Assembly (NCBI GenBank): GCA_026005075.1
Contig: BPKJ01000001.1
Location: 860,867-924,866, forward strand
Length of the DNA: 64,000 nucleotides
DNA from: Lysobacteraceae bacterium
GTDB lineage: Bacteria; Pseudomonadota; Gammaproteobacteria; Xanthomonadales; Xanthomonadaceae
Direction of reading: 5' to 3'
Below the pieces are notes generated by a model. The model ran no database searches, was not told the DNA's origin, and saw only the letters and a program-made list of their open reading frames with translations. Shown here piece by piece: positions 47,689-56,572 of the stretch (its first letter is position 1; every line of letters starts with the position of its first letter). The position numbers and the translations under genes were made by a program.

Positions 47689-49412
47689 TGGCGGCGGTCC
47701 GCCTTCCCCCGGTGGGCGGCCGGAGAGCGGGCATCCTGCTCGCCCTGCTCGCGATCGGCCTGCTCGGCGTGGGTTTCGGTCTGCGCGACCCGTGGCCGGC
47801 CGACGAGCCGCGGTTCGCCCTCATCGGTCAGGACATGGCCGAGAGCGGGCGCTGGGGGCTCCCGCACCGCGGCCCAGAGCTGTATGCGGAGAAGCCGCCG
47901 GTGTTCCTGTGGGCGCAGGCCGCCGCCTACCTTCTCACCGGCCACACCCGCAGCGCCTTCCTGCTGCCCTCGCTGCTGGCCGGGCTGGGGGTGCTGGCGC
48001 TGGTCTTCGACCTGCTGCGGCGCCTGCACGGGCGGCGGGTGGCGTGGTGGGGCACGGCCGCGCTCCTGTTCACCCTGCAGTTCACCCTGCAGGCGCGCAC
48101 CGCGCAGATCGACATGCTGCTGACCCTGTTCACCACCCTCGGTCTGTACGGCCTGATCCGGCACCTGGTGCTGGGGCCGGCCTTCGGCTGGTACGCGCTG
48201 GGCGGCCTCGCCTGCGGCCTCGGGGTGATCACCAAGGGCACGGGATTCCTGCCCTGGCTCCTGCTGCTGCCCTGGGCGCTGGCGAAGCGGCGTGGCATGC
48301 GGGGCCTTTCCACGATCCCGCGCAGCGGGCGGTGGCTGTGGGGCCCGCTCGCCTTCCTCGCGCCGATCCTGCTGTGGGCCTTGCCGATCCTGTGGCTGGC
48401 GGCCCAGCCCGGCCACGAGGAGATCGCCGCCTACCGGGACGATCTGCTCTGGCGGCAGACCGTGGTCCGCTACGGCAACGCCTGGCACCATCACGCGCCG
48501 TTCTGGTACTACCTCGTCGAGGTGGTGCCGGTGCTGTGGATGCCGCTGACGCTGCTGTTGCCCTGGGCGGTGCCGGCGTGGTGGCGACGCATCCGCCGTG
48601 GCCAGGCCCTGCCGCTGCTGCTGCTGGGCTGGGTGGTACTGGTGCTGCTGTTCTTCTCGCTCTCGCCCGGCAAGCGCGGGGTCTACATCCTGCCCGCCCT
48701 GCCGGCCCTGGCGCTGGCGCTGGCGCCCTTGCTGCCCGGCTTGCTGCGGCGCCCGGACGTCCACGCCTGGCTGCGCTGGCTGGCGCTGGGCATCGCGCTG
48801 CTGCTGCTGGCCGGCTCGCTGTGGGCGCTCTCTGGCCGGGCGGGCTTTGCGCAACGCCTGCTGGAGCAAAGTGGCGTCGCGCCCTGGGGCTGGCTGGCAG
48901 GGGTGGGGGCACTGGGCCTTATGGGCAGCCTGTGGCTGTGGCGACGTGGCGCCTTCGCGCTGGCGCTGGTGTTGGGGCTGCTGTGGAGCGGCTACGGGCT
49001 GCTCGGTTACCCGGACATGGATGCAGCCCGCTCCGGCCGCGCCCTGATCGAGCGGGCGACGGCGCCGCTGCCGGAGCGGGCCGAGCTGGGCATCGTCGGC
49101 GGCCCCGAGCAGTTCCTCCTGCAGGCACGCCAGCACCCGCGGCTGGCCGGTGCGCGCGCATTCGGCTACCGTACCCCGCTTGCCCGGCAGCGGGCCGATG
49201 CCGTGGCCTGGCTGCGCGAGGCACCCAACCGCTGGCTGCTGATCCAGCACACGGACCTGGGTGCCTGCCTGCGCGCGGAAGGCGGCTTCGATGCCGGCTG
49301 GTCCAACCGCCGGCGGTGGTGGGTGCTGGATGCCCGCGCGCTGGTGCCGGATTGCGTTCCCGATCCGGCGGACGAAGAGGACTCTCCCTTGCGGATCGAC
49401 GACGATGCATGA
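47688..49412 (+). CDS. GT83/ArnT-like polyprenyl-phosphate-sugar glycosyltransferase (second copy)
   Basis: A 574-residue polytopic homologue of the preceding enzyme. The loop motif is WPADEPRFALIGQDM and the second motif is YAEKPPVFLWAQA, the same DE-x-R and KPP pair. About 12 transmembrane helices (to about residue 460) precede a periplasmic C-terminal domain. The ATG at 47688 overlaps the previous stop by one base and is preferred to an upstream start at 47466 inside that gene. Two distinct ArnT-like enzymes in tandem suggest two acceptor positions or two sugars. Confidence 0.87.
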   Translation: MAAVRLPPVGGRRAGILLALLAIGLLGVGFGLRDPWPADEPRFALIGQDMAESGRWGLPHRGPELYAEKPPVFLWAQAAAYLLTGHTRSAFLLPSLLAGLGVLALVFDLLRRLHGRRVAWWGTAALLFTLQFTLQARTAQIDMLLTLFTTLGLYGLIRHLVLGPAFGWYALGGLACGLGVITKGTGFLPWLLLLPWALAKRRGMRGLSTIPRSGRWLWGPLAFLAPILLWALPILWLAAQPGHEEIAAYRDDLLWRQTVVRYGNAWHHHAPFWYYLVEVVPVLWMPLTLLLPWAVPAWWRRIRRGQALPLLLLGWVVLVLLFFSLSPGKRGVYILPALPALALALAPLLPGLLRRPDVHAWLRWLALGIALLLLAGSLWALSGRAGFAQRLLEQSGVAPWGWLAGVGALGLMGSLWLWRRGAFALALVLGLLWSGYGLLGYPDMDAARSGRALIERATAPLPERAELGIVGGPEQFLLQARQHPRLAGARAFGYRTPLARQRADAVAWLREAPNRWLLIQHTDLGACLRAEGGFDAGWSNRRRWWVLDARALVPDCVPDPADEEDSPLRIDDDA

Positions 49413-50157
49413 ACGAACCGGCGCCACCGAACTGCGGCTCTCGGTGGTGATCCCCGCCCACAACGAGGCCGACAACCTGCCCGGACTGGTGGACGAGGTG
49501 CTGGCCGCCTTCGGCGGCGCCCGCGACATCGAGATCCTCGTCGTCGACGACGCCAGCACCGACGCCACGCCTGCGGTGCTCGCCGAGCTGCAGGCACGGG
49601 TGCCGCAGCTCAGGGTGCTGCGGCATGTCCGCAATGCCGGCCAGAGCACGGCGCTGATCAACGGCGTGCGCGCCGCCCGCGCGAGCTGGGTCGGCACCCT
49701 CGACGGCGACGGCCAGAACGACCCCGCCGACCTTCCGCGCCTGCTCGCCCATGTCCGCCAGCGCGGCGATCCGGCGCTCAAGCTGGTCCAGGGTTGGCGC
49801 ACCGGGCGCAAGGACGGCTGGATCAAGCGCATCTCCTCGCGGATCGCCAACGGCGTTCGCGGCGCCCTGCTGCGCGACGCGACCCCGGACAGCGGCTGCG
49901 GCATCCGCGTGGTCGAGCGCGAGGCGCTGCTTAGGGCTCCCGCCTTCGACCACATGCACCGGTTCATCCCGGCGCTGATCCGGCAGCAGGGCTGGAAGGT
50001 CGAGAGCCTCGCGGTCAACCACCGGCCGAGGACCGCTGGGCGTTCGCACTACGGCACGCTCGACCGCCTGTGGGTGGGCATCATCGACCTCGTCGGCGTG
50101 GCCTGGCTGGGGCGGCGCACCCGCTGCACCGAGGTCAACGAGTCGCGCCCCTCATGA
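49405..50157 (+). CDS. GT2 glycosyltransferase, dolichol/undecaprenyl-phosphate sugar synthase-like
   Basis: A 250-residue cytoplasmic GT-A enzyme. Motifs are VVIPAHNEADNLPGLV (about 16-31), the nucleotide-binding VVDDASTDAT, the DGDGQNDP metal motif (about 92-99), the acceptor-side SGCGIRVVER and RHQQ-like RQQGWKVESLAVNHRPR near 200. It has no C-terminal membrane anchor, unlike ArnC, and is closer to DPM1 type. It should load the lipid carrier used by the two preceding GT83 enzymes. Its start overlaps the previous stop by 8 bases and its stop overlaps the next ATG. Confidence 0.9.
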   Translation: MHERTGATELRLSVVIPAHNEADNLPGLVDEVLAAFGGARDIEILVVDDASTDATPAVLAELQARVPQLRVLRHVRNAGQSTALINGVRAARASWVGTLDGDGQNDPADLPRLLAHVRQRGDPALKLVQGWRTGRKDGWIKRISSRIANGVRGALLRDATPDSGCGIRVVEREALLRAPAFDHMHRFIPALIRQQGWKVESLAVNHRPRTAGRSHYGTLDRLWVGIIDLVGVAWLGRRTRCTEVNESRPS

Positions 50158-50894
50158 ATCCGGCGCAGCCGCTGTGGCTGGGTGTGGGCCTGCTCGCCCA
50201 GGCCATGTTCTCGGCGCGCTTCCTGGTCCAGTGGCTGCTCTCCGAGCGCGCGCGGCGCTCGCTGCTGCCGGTGCACTTCTGGACCTTCTCGGTGGCCGGG
50301 GCGGTGCTGCTACTGGCCTACGCGGTCCACCAGCGCGACGTGGTGATCGCGCTGGGCCAGCTGGTCGGACTCGCCATCTACCTGCGCAACATCGAGCTGG
50401 TGCGGCGGGCCGCCCTCGGCCGCTCGCCGGGCTTCCTGCTGCCGTGGCTCGGGCTGGCGGCGGCGAGCATCGCCGCCGGGCTTCCGGGCCACCTGGACAC
50501 GCCGCTGGCGCAGGCCGTGGCGGACCGCGCCGAGCCCGCATGGATGGCGCTGGGGCTGATCGGGCAGGTCCTGTTCACCGGCCGCTTCGTGGTCCAGCTC
50601 TACCTCTCCGAAAGGGCCGGAAGCTCGGTCAACCCGGCCCAGTTCTGGTACCTGTCGGTGGCGGGCAGCCTGCTGCTGCTGGGCTACGCCGTGCACGCCG
50701 GCGATCCGGTCATCGTTCTCGGCCAGAGCTTCGGCCTGCTGGTCTATGTCCGCAACCTCGTGCTGCTGCGACGTGCACGCGAGCCCGACCACCACGGCGA
50801 GGACTTCGAGGAGGAGGTGCTGGCGGTGCGCGAGCACGAGCTGCACCCGCCGCCGCAGCCGATTCCACCCCACGACAAGAAGGAGCCGACATGA
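50154..50894 (+). CDS. Tandem LAB_N (lipid A biosynthesis N-terminal-like) membrane protein
   Basis: A 246-residue protein with two copies of the LAB_N domain, each of about three helices. The first (about 8-80) has FSARFLVQWLLSERARRS then HFWTFSVAGAVLLLAYA; the second (about 128-205) has FTGRFVVQLYLSERAGSS then QFWYLSVAGSLLLLGYA. The shared pattern is RF-x2-Q-x4-SE-x4-S and P-x-x-F-W-x-x-S-x-x-G. This small-helix repeat resembles PQ-loop/SemiSWEET-type transporters. A charged acidic/His-rich tail follows. It may move the lipid-linked sugar intermediate; this is inference. Both ends overlap their neighbours (ATGA). Confidence 0.85.
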   Translation: MNPAQPLWLGVGLLAQAMFSARFLVQWLLSERARRSLLPVHFWTFSVAGAVLLLAYAVHQRDVVIALGQLVGLAIYLRNIELVRRAALGRSPGFLLPWLGLAAASIAAGLPGHLDTPLAQAVADRAEPAWMALGLIGQVLFTGRFVVQLYLSERAGSSVNPAQFWYLSVAGSLLLLGYAVHAGDPVIVLGQSFGLLVYVRNLVLLRRAREPDHHGEDFEEEVLAVREHELHPPPQPIPPHDKKEPT

Positions 50895-51436
50895 AACGCG
50901 TGCAGGCCCTGAGCCGCTATCCTGCGGTTCTCGTCGCCATCCACTGGCTGACCCTGGTGCTGGTGGTGCTCGCCTACCTCAGCATGGAGTTCCGCGGCGT
51001 GTTCCCGCGCGGCAGCGAGGCCCGGGCGTGGATGGCCTTCGTGCACGTCTCCGCCGGGCTGTCGGTCCTGCTGCTGGTGCTGGCACGCATCGTGGTGCGG
51101 CTGCGCACGCGGATGGCGCCCATCAGCCCCGCGCCTGGCAAGGCGCTTGCCATCGCCGCTGCTGCGGGCCATGCCGCCCTGTACCTGTTCATGCTGGCGA
51201 TGCCGCTGCTCGGCTGGCTGATCGTCAGCGCCGAGGGCAAGGTGCCCAGCCTGTGGGGGCTGCCGGTGCCCGCGCTGATCGGGCCCGACCGCGCGCTGGC
51301 GCATCAGCTCGAGGAACTGCACGAGCTCGGCGCGCTGGTCGGCTACTGGCTGATCGGCCTGCACGTCGCCGCGGCGCTCTACCACCACCACGTGCGCCGC
51401 GACGATACCCTGCGCCGCATGCTGCCCGGCGCCTGA
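50891..51436 (+). CDS. Cytochrome b561
   Basis: A 181-residue diheme four-helix membrane cytochrome of the bacterial b561 family. Transmembrane segments are at about 12-32, 50-68, 90-112 and 142-165. Axial His candidates lie in VAIHWLT (about 18), FVHVSAGLS (about 54) and the LIGLHVAAALYHHHVRRDD stretch (about 156-168). It shuttles electrons between the quinone pool and periplasmic acceptors. AAGGAG lies 5 bases before the ATG, and the start overlaps the stop of the LAB_N gene, making it the last gene of the cassette. Confidence 0.9.
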   Translation: MKRVQALSRYPAVLVAIHWLTLVLVVLAYLSMEFRGVFPRGSEARAWMAFVHVSAGLSVLLLVLARIVVRLRTRMAPISPAPGKALAIAAAAGHAALYLFMLAMPLLGWLIVSAEGKVPSLWGLPVPALIGPDRALAHQLEELHELGALVGYWLIGLHVAAALYHHHVRRDDTLRRMLPGA

Positions 51437-51453
51437 GCCCCCGGGGCCGGCGC

Positions 51454-51856
51454 TCAGTCGACGCGGACCGGGAAGGTCTCGGCCGCGCTGGCCGGCGCAC
51501 GCGGTGCGGCCGCGCTGGCCGCAGCGCGCGGACGGCGGTCGCCGCACTGGTAGGCCCGCCAGCGCTGCTCCCCGTCGATCGGCTCGTCCACCGCCTGCAG
51601 CGTGTCCGCGTTCAGGCGGGGTGCCTCGTTGCGGGCCAGCACCTCGAGCTCGTCGCGCACCTTGATCGGGTCGCGCCGGTACAGGCCGACCCGGTCCTTG
51701 ACCGCCACCGCGATCTCGCCCAGGCGCTGGCAGGCGGACAGGTCCTCGCTGGCGCGCGCAACCCGCACGGCCGGCGCCGCCGGGTTCCATCCGCACCCAG
51801 GTGCAGGCCACGGGCAGCGTGCAGGCAAGTCCGAGGAGCAAGGTACGCAGAGGCAT
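51454..51856 (-). pseudogene. Small DUF4156-like lipoprotein gene with one frameshift
   Basis: A lipoprotein signal (LLLGLACTLPVACTWVRMEPGG, lipobox VAC) is encoded from ATG 51856. The conserved body (AVRVARASEDLSACQRLGEIAVAVKD, DELEVLARNEAPRLNADTL, QRWRAYQCGD) lies in another frame down to 51454. The two join within the GC run near 51766-51785. Removing one base there would give MEPGGAAVRVAR and a continuous protein of about 133 residues. The body looks like the DUF4156 family of small outer-membrane lipoproteins. It is either a recent frameshift mutation or a base error. Confidence 0.72.
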
Positions 51857-51964
51857 GGCGGGCAGGTTCCGGTGCATGGGTCGGTCTGCAAGGATGCGGC
51901 GCGACATGCTAGCGCGTTCAGGCCCGTTCCGCGCCGGCGCAGGCGCCGGCGCGGCAGTGCCGAT

Positions 51965-52612
51965 TCAGCCTCGGTCGCCGGCCGGCTCGAGGCTCGGGTT
52001 CAGGCTGTAGACCCCGTACAGCGCGGTCTCGGCCAGCACATGGCCGTGCATGGCGCGCAGCAGCGTGGCGGCGTCGAAGCCGGGCTCGAGGTCCAGCCGC
52101 TCCACGTCGAGCGCGAACAGGCGGAAGAAGTAGCGGTGGGGCAGGGCGTCGTTGAACGGCGGGCAGGGGCCGTCGTAGCCGAGGTACTGGCCCTCCATCT
52201 CGGGATCGCCGGCGAACCAGGCCGTGTAGTCGTTGCGGCCCTGCACGCTGCCGGGAGGACCCGGCGGGTTGCGCTTGCCGCGGGGCGTGATGCCCTCGCT
52301 GCAGGAGGCGGCGGCGATCTCGCGCAGCTCGCCCGGAAGGTTGGCGATCAGCCAGTGGGTGAAGCGGACCCGTGGCAGGTCGGCGGGGACGGTGCGACCG
52401 GGCTGGTTGACCGCATCCGCACTGGAGGGGACGTCCGGGTCCACGCACCACAGGGCGAAACTGCGCGTGCCGGCCGGCACCCCGTCCCAGGCGAGGTGCG
52501 GGTTGCGGTTGGACGAGAGCACGCAGGGCTCGCCGGCATCGCCGCGGCGGCCAAAGGCGAACTCGGCCGGAATGCGGTGGCCGGCCTGGAACGAATCGCT
52601 GCGCAGTCGCAT
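51965..52612 (-). CDS. YbhB/YbcL-like (phosphatidylethanolamine-binding protein family) protein
   Basis: A 215-residue PEBP-family protein. It has the NPHLAWDGVPAGTRSFALWCVDPDVPS ligand-loop, FTHWLIANLPGELREI with the conserved His, a GRNDYTAWFAGDPEMEGQYLGYDGPCPPFNDALPHRYFFRLFALD stretch, and a C-terminal MHGHVLAETALYGVYS. The YbhB/YbcL branch has no signal peptide here, so it is cytoplasmic. The biochemical role is unknown. GAGGAGGA upstream of ATG 52612 supports the start; the open frame continues to 52708. Confidence 0.9.
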   Translation of the reverse strand: MRLRSDSFQAGHRIPAEFAFGRRGDAGEPCVLSSNRNPHLAWDGVPAGTRSFALWCVDPDVPSSADAVNQPGRTVPADLPRVRFTHWLIANLPGELREIAAASCSEGITPRGKRNPPGPPGSVQGRNDYTAWFAGDPEMEGQYLGYDGPCPPFNDALPHRYFFRLFALDVERLDLEPGFDAATLLRAMHGHVLAETALYGVYSLNPSLEPAGDRG

Positions 52613-52643
52613 CGTGGTCCTCCTCGGGTCTCGGGGGTTGAGC

Positions 52644-54674
52644 TCAGTCGCGGAAACCCAGCGTCCGGGCGAGCGGCGCGAGGGTGTCGAACAGCTCGCC
52701 CATGGCACCGTGGTAGCGCCGCCAGTGGCCGGGCGGGAAGCAGGTCGGGAATCCGGAAACCCCCTGCCGCAGGGGCGAAGGGTCGAGCAGGGTCGGGCTG
52801 GCCGGGAGCGCGAAGAAGTCGCGCAGGCGCTCGGCGACGGCGCCAGGGTCGTCGCACAGCTCCTCGGCGCGCACGAGCAGCAGGCGCTCGGCGGTGCGGG
52901 AAGCCAGCGGCGCGAGCGCCTCGCCGAGCCAGGCCGCGAGCTCCGCCGGGCGGGCCGCCGGCCACGGCTGGGGCCCGCCGAAGACCAGCGCGTTCAGCAA
53001 GAGGTCGCGGGGATCGGCGAGGACGACCGCGAGGCGCGCCTCGGGGAGGGCGGTGTCGATGCTGTGATCCCAGTGCGGCAGCCAGTCCACCACCGCCTCG
53101 GGGGCCAGCCCGTGCAGCTGCAGTTCCGCGTACCAGCGGGCGCCGGGCATGGCCCGGCCCTCGCCCAGCCACGGCCAGAAGCCGTCCTGCCGCGGGCCCG
53201 GGCCGAAGCGGTCGTCGAGCAGGTGCAGGCCGGGCACGCTGCGCAGCATCTCCACGACCTCGACCACGCGGCTGCCCGGCGGGCCCCAGAGCAGGCGCGC
53301 GGTGGGCAGCCCGGAGGCGGCCGGATCGGCGGGCTGCTGCCGGTGCGGCGGCAGCGCTGCGTCCACGCCCAGCTTCTCGGCCAGCTCCAGCCAGACCCGC
53401 CCGGCCTCGTCGTGGCGCTGGAGGCGATCGAGGGCGAAGCCCTGCCAGCTGCGCGTCAGCCTGCGCGCGGGCTCCGATCCGGCGCGCCCGTGGTAGTCCT
53501 CGGCCATGGCCAGGGCCGCCTCGGGGTCGCGGCGCAGGAGCAGGCGGAACTTGACCGCGGCGGCCATGCTCGCCCCGGGGCGCTCGGCCAGCACGCGGTC
53601 GACCGCGGCCTCGGCCTCGGCATGCCGGCCGCGGGCCTCCTCGAACTCGGCGCGGTACTGGATCCTGGCCAGGCTGTCCGGCTGGGCGGCGGCCCAGCGT
53701 TCGAGCACCTCCTCCGCGGCTTCGGGCTCCGCGGCGACCAGCATCACCCGGCGCTGCCAGAGCGCCTCGGCCTGCGGGTCACGCTCGATCTGCTCGTCGA
53801 GCAGGGCCGCGGCCTGCGCGGAAAGGCCAGCCTGCCCGAGCACCCGCAGCACGCCATCGAGCGCCGGCTGCGGCAGCGGGCGCAGCGAGAGCAGCCGGCG
53901 GTAGGCGGCGACCGCGGCCTCGCTCTGGCCGAGCTGCAGGTGGGCATCGCCGAGCAGGGCCAGTGCGCGCGCATCCTCCGGCTGGCGGGCGAGGATGCGC
54001 TCCAGTTCGGCCGGCAGCTCCGCCGCCTGGCCCTGGCGGCGCAGCGCCTCGATCCGCGCCCAGCGCAGGCGTATCGCGTCGGGCTGGACTTCCAGCGCCC
54101 GGCGCAGGGCCTGCTCGGCGAAGGCGAGGTGGCCGGCATCGAGGAAGGCCAGGCCCAGCGAGGCAAGGATCAGCGGCTCGTCGGGCATCTTCTCGACCGC
54201 CGCGGAGAGCAGGCGGATGGCGCGTTCGTGCTCGCCACGCAACTGCGCGAGGTTGCCCTCGGTCGCGACCACCACCGGGTGCTCGGGAGCGACCCGCTGG
54301 GCCAGCCGGAGCTGGCGCTCGGCCTCGTCGGCCTGCCCCCGGGCCAGGGCCAGATGCGCGGCCAGGATGTAGGCCGAGAGCTGGTTGGGATCGGTCTGCT
54401 GCGCCTTCTTCAGCAGGGCCTCGGCCTGCGCGCCATCCCGCTGACCCATGGCCAGCGCCGCCCGTGCGACGTGCAGGCGGGCACGGTCGGGCGCGAGCTC
54501 GATGGCGCGATCCAGCGCCGCCGCCGCCGCCGAAAGATCGCCGGCCCGTTGCAGGGCGAGGCCCAGGGCATGGTGCGCCTCGGCGTCGTCCGGGGCATCG
54601 GCCACGGCTTGCCGGGCGAGGCGTACGGCGGTTTCGGCATCCTTGCGGGCGATGGCATCGAGAATCGGCTGCAT
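52644..54674 (-). CDS. TPR protein with sulfotransferase-like C-terminal domain
   Basis: A 676-residue cytoplasmic protein. About ten tetratricopeptide repeats fill residues 1-400 (pattern such as AEAHHALGLALQRAGDLSAAAAALDRAIELAP). The C-terminal third (about 440-676) resembles sulfotransferases. A weak 5'-phosphosulfate loop is seen in RLLWGPPGSRVVEVVEML, the VLADPRDLLLNALVFGG strand matches the 3'-phosphate-binding region, and it ends GHWRRYHGAMGELFDTLAPLARTLGF, the hallmark of TPR-sulfotransferases in this group. The loop departs from RSGTT, so activity is uncertain. The acceptor is unknown. Confidence 0.87.
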   Translation of the reverse strand: MQPILDAIARKDAETAVRLARQAVADAPDDAEAHHALGLALQRAGDLSAAAAALDRAIELAPDRARLHVARAALAMGQRDGAQAEALLKKAQQTDPNQLSAYILAAHLALARGQADEAERQLRLAQRVAPEHPVVVATEGNLAQLRGEHERAIRLLSAAVEKMPDEPLILASLGLAFLDAGHLAFAEQALRRALEVQPDAIRLRWARIEALRRQGQAAELPAELERILARQPEDARALALLGDAHLQLGQSEAAVAAYRRLLSLRPLPQPALDGVLRVLGQAGLSAQAAALLDEQIERDPQAEALWQRRVMLVAAEPEAAEEVLERWAAAQPDSLARIQYRAEFEEARGRHAEAEAAVDRVLAERPGASMAAAVKFRLLLRRDPEAALAMAEDYHGRAGSEPARRLTRSWQGFALDRLQRHDEAGRVWLELAEKLGVDAALPPHRQQPADPAASGLPTARLLWGPPGSRVVEVVEMLRSVPGLHLLDDRFGPGPRQDGFWPWLGEGRAMPGARWYAELQLHGLAPEAVVDWLPHWDHSIDTALPEARLAVVLADPRDLLLNALVFGGPQPWPAARPAELAAWLGEALAPLASRTAERLLLVRAEELCDDPGAVAERLRDFFALPASPTLLDPSPLRQGVSGFPTCFPPGHWRRYHGAMGELFDTLAPLARTLGFRD

Positions 54675-54716
54675 GCGGGAATCCTGTTCGGCACCGGGCC
54701 GGGAAAGCTCGCAAGT

Positions 54717-55736
54717 CTACCCGTTCGCGCCCGCCGGCTCCGCCACCGCGCCGAGCAGCTCGCGGGCGATGAAGTCCTCGGCGTAGCTGCGCCCGGCAAG
54801 GCCGGCGAGAAAACCGCAGTGGCCGCCGTGCGGTGCGATCTCCAGCCGCGAGTGGGCCGGCAGGCGCAGGGCGCGGAACGGCGCCACGGGGATGATCGGA
54901 TCGTCCTCGGCGGTGAGGATGCTGACCGGCACGCGGAGCGCGGCGAGGCGGTCCCCCGCGATCGAGTAGCCATCGAGGTAGCGATCCAGCGTGCCGTACT
55001 CGGTATGGCGCTCGACCAGCCTGCGGGTCAGCGCGCGCAGATCCTGGCCGTGCGACCAGTCGGAGACATCGAAGAGGTGGGGAAAGTGCTGCGCCTTGCG
55101 TTGCAGCGACCGGCGCCACTTGCGCAGGAAATAGGCCTGGTAGAACCACGGCGCGCGTTCGATCGCGGCGAGGCCGGCGGCCGGATCCAGCACCGGACAC
55201 ACCGCCACCGCGCGCCGCAGCGCGATGCCGGCGGCCGGTGCGCGCAGGGCGACGCGCAGCGCGAAGTTGCCACCGAGCGAGAAGCCGGCGACGAACAGGC
55301 GCTCCGGAGCGAAGCGCTGCTGCACCGCGGCCACCGCGCCCACCACCTCGTCGATGCGGCAGGAGTGGAACAGCTCGGGGTTGAGGTGGTGGGTGTCGCC
55401 GTGGTCGCGCAGGTTGAGGCGGAAGACGTCGAAGCCCTCGTCGAGCAGCCGCGCGCCGACATGGATCAGGTAGGTCGAGCGGGCGCTGCCCTCCCAGCCG
55501 TGCAGCAGCACGGCCAGCCCGAGCGCCTGCGGCAGCCGGTTCTGCCGGGTGTGCAGGCCGAGCAGGCGGACGCCGCCGCCGCAGTCGAGGATCAGGGATT
55601 CGGCCTGCCCGTCGAGACGCGTGCGCCGCCGCCGCGCGAGGGCGCGGCGCAGGCTGCTGCTGGCCAGCACCGACTGCAGGTGCGGGTTGCGGAACAGGCC
55701 CCGCGGCCGGAACGGGTGGCCCGCCCCCTCGGTCAT
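54717..55736 (-). CDS. YheT-like alpha/beta hydrolase
   Basis: A 339-residue alpha/beta-hydrolase of the AB-hydrolase 4 (YheT) family. It has FRNPHLQSVLAS near the N-terminus, an oxyanion HGWEGSARSTYL, the LNLRDHGDTHHLN motif, and the nucleophile elbow FVAGFSLGGNFALR (about 144-157). The late Asp and His lie in LTAEDDPIIPVAPF and APHGGHCGFLAG. It probably acts on a lipid ester, but the substrate is unknown. Its start overlaps by four bases (ATGA) the stop of the PlsC-type acyltransferase gene, so the two are co-translated. Confidence 0.9.
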   Translation of the reverse strand: MTEGAGHPFRPRGLFRNPHLQSVLASSSLRRALARRRRTRLDGQAESLILDCGGGVRLLGLHTRQNRLPQALGLAVLLHGWEGSARSTYLIHVGARLLDEGFDVFRLNLRDHGDTHHLNPELFHSCRIDEVVGAVAAVQQRFAPERLFVAGFSLGGNFALRVALRAPAAGIALRRAVAVCPVLDPAAGLAAIERAPWFYQAYFLRKWRRSLQRKAQHFPHLFDVSDWSHGQDLRALTRRLVERHTEYGTLDRYLDGYSIAGDRLAALRVPVSILTAEDDPIIPVAPFRALRLPAHSRLEIAPHGGHCGFLAGLAGRSYAEDFIARELLGAVAEPAGANG

Positions 55737-56527
55737 GCCGCCGTCCCCTGCATGGCGGCCACGATCTGCGCACGGCAGGCGTCCGCCAGCCGCCGGCGCC
55801 CGTCCTCGCCGGGCTGCACGGGGCGGAGGAAGTGCACCTCGGCCGGGCGCGCCGGCTCGCCGAGCAGGCGCAGGAAGTTGCGAAGGAAGCTCTCGCCGGG
55901 CTGGAACGCGATCCGGGTCTGGGCCAGGCCCTGCTCGCCGTAGCGCAGTGCCACCGGTTGCACCGGCACCTGGGCCAGCACCGCGGGCTGGAAGATCCGC
56001 GCGTGGAAGACGCCGATGGCGCGGCCGTCCGTGGTCCGCCCCTCGGGAAAGACGCCGATCGCCTCGCCCTGCTGCAGGCGCTCTAGCATCTGGTGCATCA
56101 CCCCGTTGAGCGAGGAGGCATCGCCGCGGCGGTGGTAGATGGTGCCCGCGCGCGAGGCCAGCCAGCCGACCAGCGGCCAGCGGCTGATCTCGGCCTTGGC
56201 GACGAAGCCCATCATGCGCTGGCTGTGCAGCATCTCGATGTCGATCCAGCTGACGTGGTTGGCGACGAAGCAGACCGCCCCCGGCAGGGGCTCGCCGATC
56301 CGGCGCACCGTAAGGCCGAAGATGCGCAGCAGCGTGCCCGACCACCAGCGGATGATCCGGTGATCGACGCGCTCCCCGGAGGCGAGGCGCCAGCGCGCCG
56401 TCAGCGGGTTGATGAGGGCGACGGTCAGCGGCAGTCCCACGAGCAGGTGCAGGAGCAGCAGGGGTACGCGCAGCAGGTAGCGGAAGGCGCGCGGCACCGC
56501 GCCATCGGGGGGTTCGGCGGGAGTCAT
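55733..56527 (-). CDS. PlsC-type 1-acyl-glycerol-3-phosphate acyltransferase family protein
   Basis: A 264-residue membrane acyltransferase. An N-terminal hydrophobic segment (about 18-42) precedes motif I FVANHVSWIDIEML (H-x4-D, about 88-101), motif II-like KAEISRWPLVGWLASRAGTIYHRR, and motif III GVFPEGRTTDG (about 157-167). It transfers an acyl chain to lysophosphatidate or a related lysolipid at the inner face. It is coupled to the YheT-like hydrolase downstream. Whether it is the essential PlsC or an accessory paralogue cannot be told. Confidence 0.88.
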   Translation of the reverse strand: MTPAEPPDGAVPRAFRYLLRVPLLLLHLLVGLPLTVALINPLTARWRLASGERVDHRIIRWWSGTLLRIFGLTVRRIGEPLPGAVCFVANHVSWIDIEMLHSQRMMGFVAKAEISRWPLVGWLASRAGTIYHRRGDASSLNGVMHQMLERLQQGEAIGVFPEGRTTDGRAIGVFHARIFQPAVLAQVPVQPVALRYGEQGLAQTRIAFQPGESFLRNFLRLLGEPARPAEVHFLRPVQPGEDGRRRLADACRAQIVAAMQGTAA

Positions 56528-56572
56528 GCCTTCACGATAACCAAAGGTTGCCGCGTCCGCGAGCGGGTGCCG

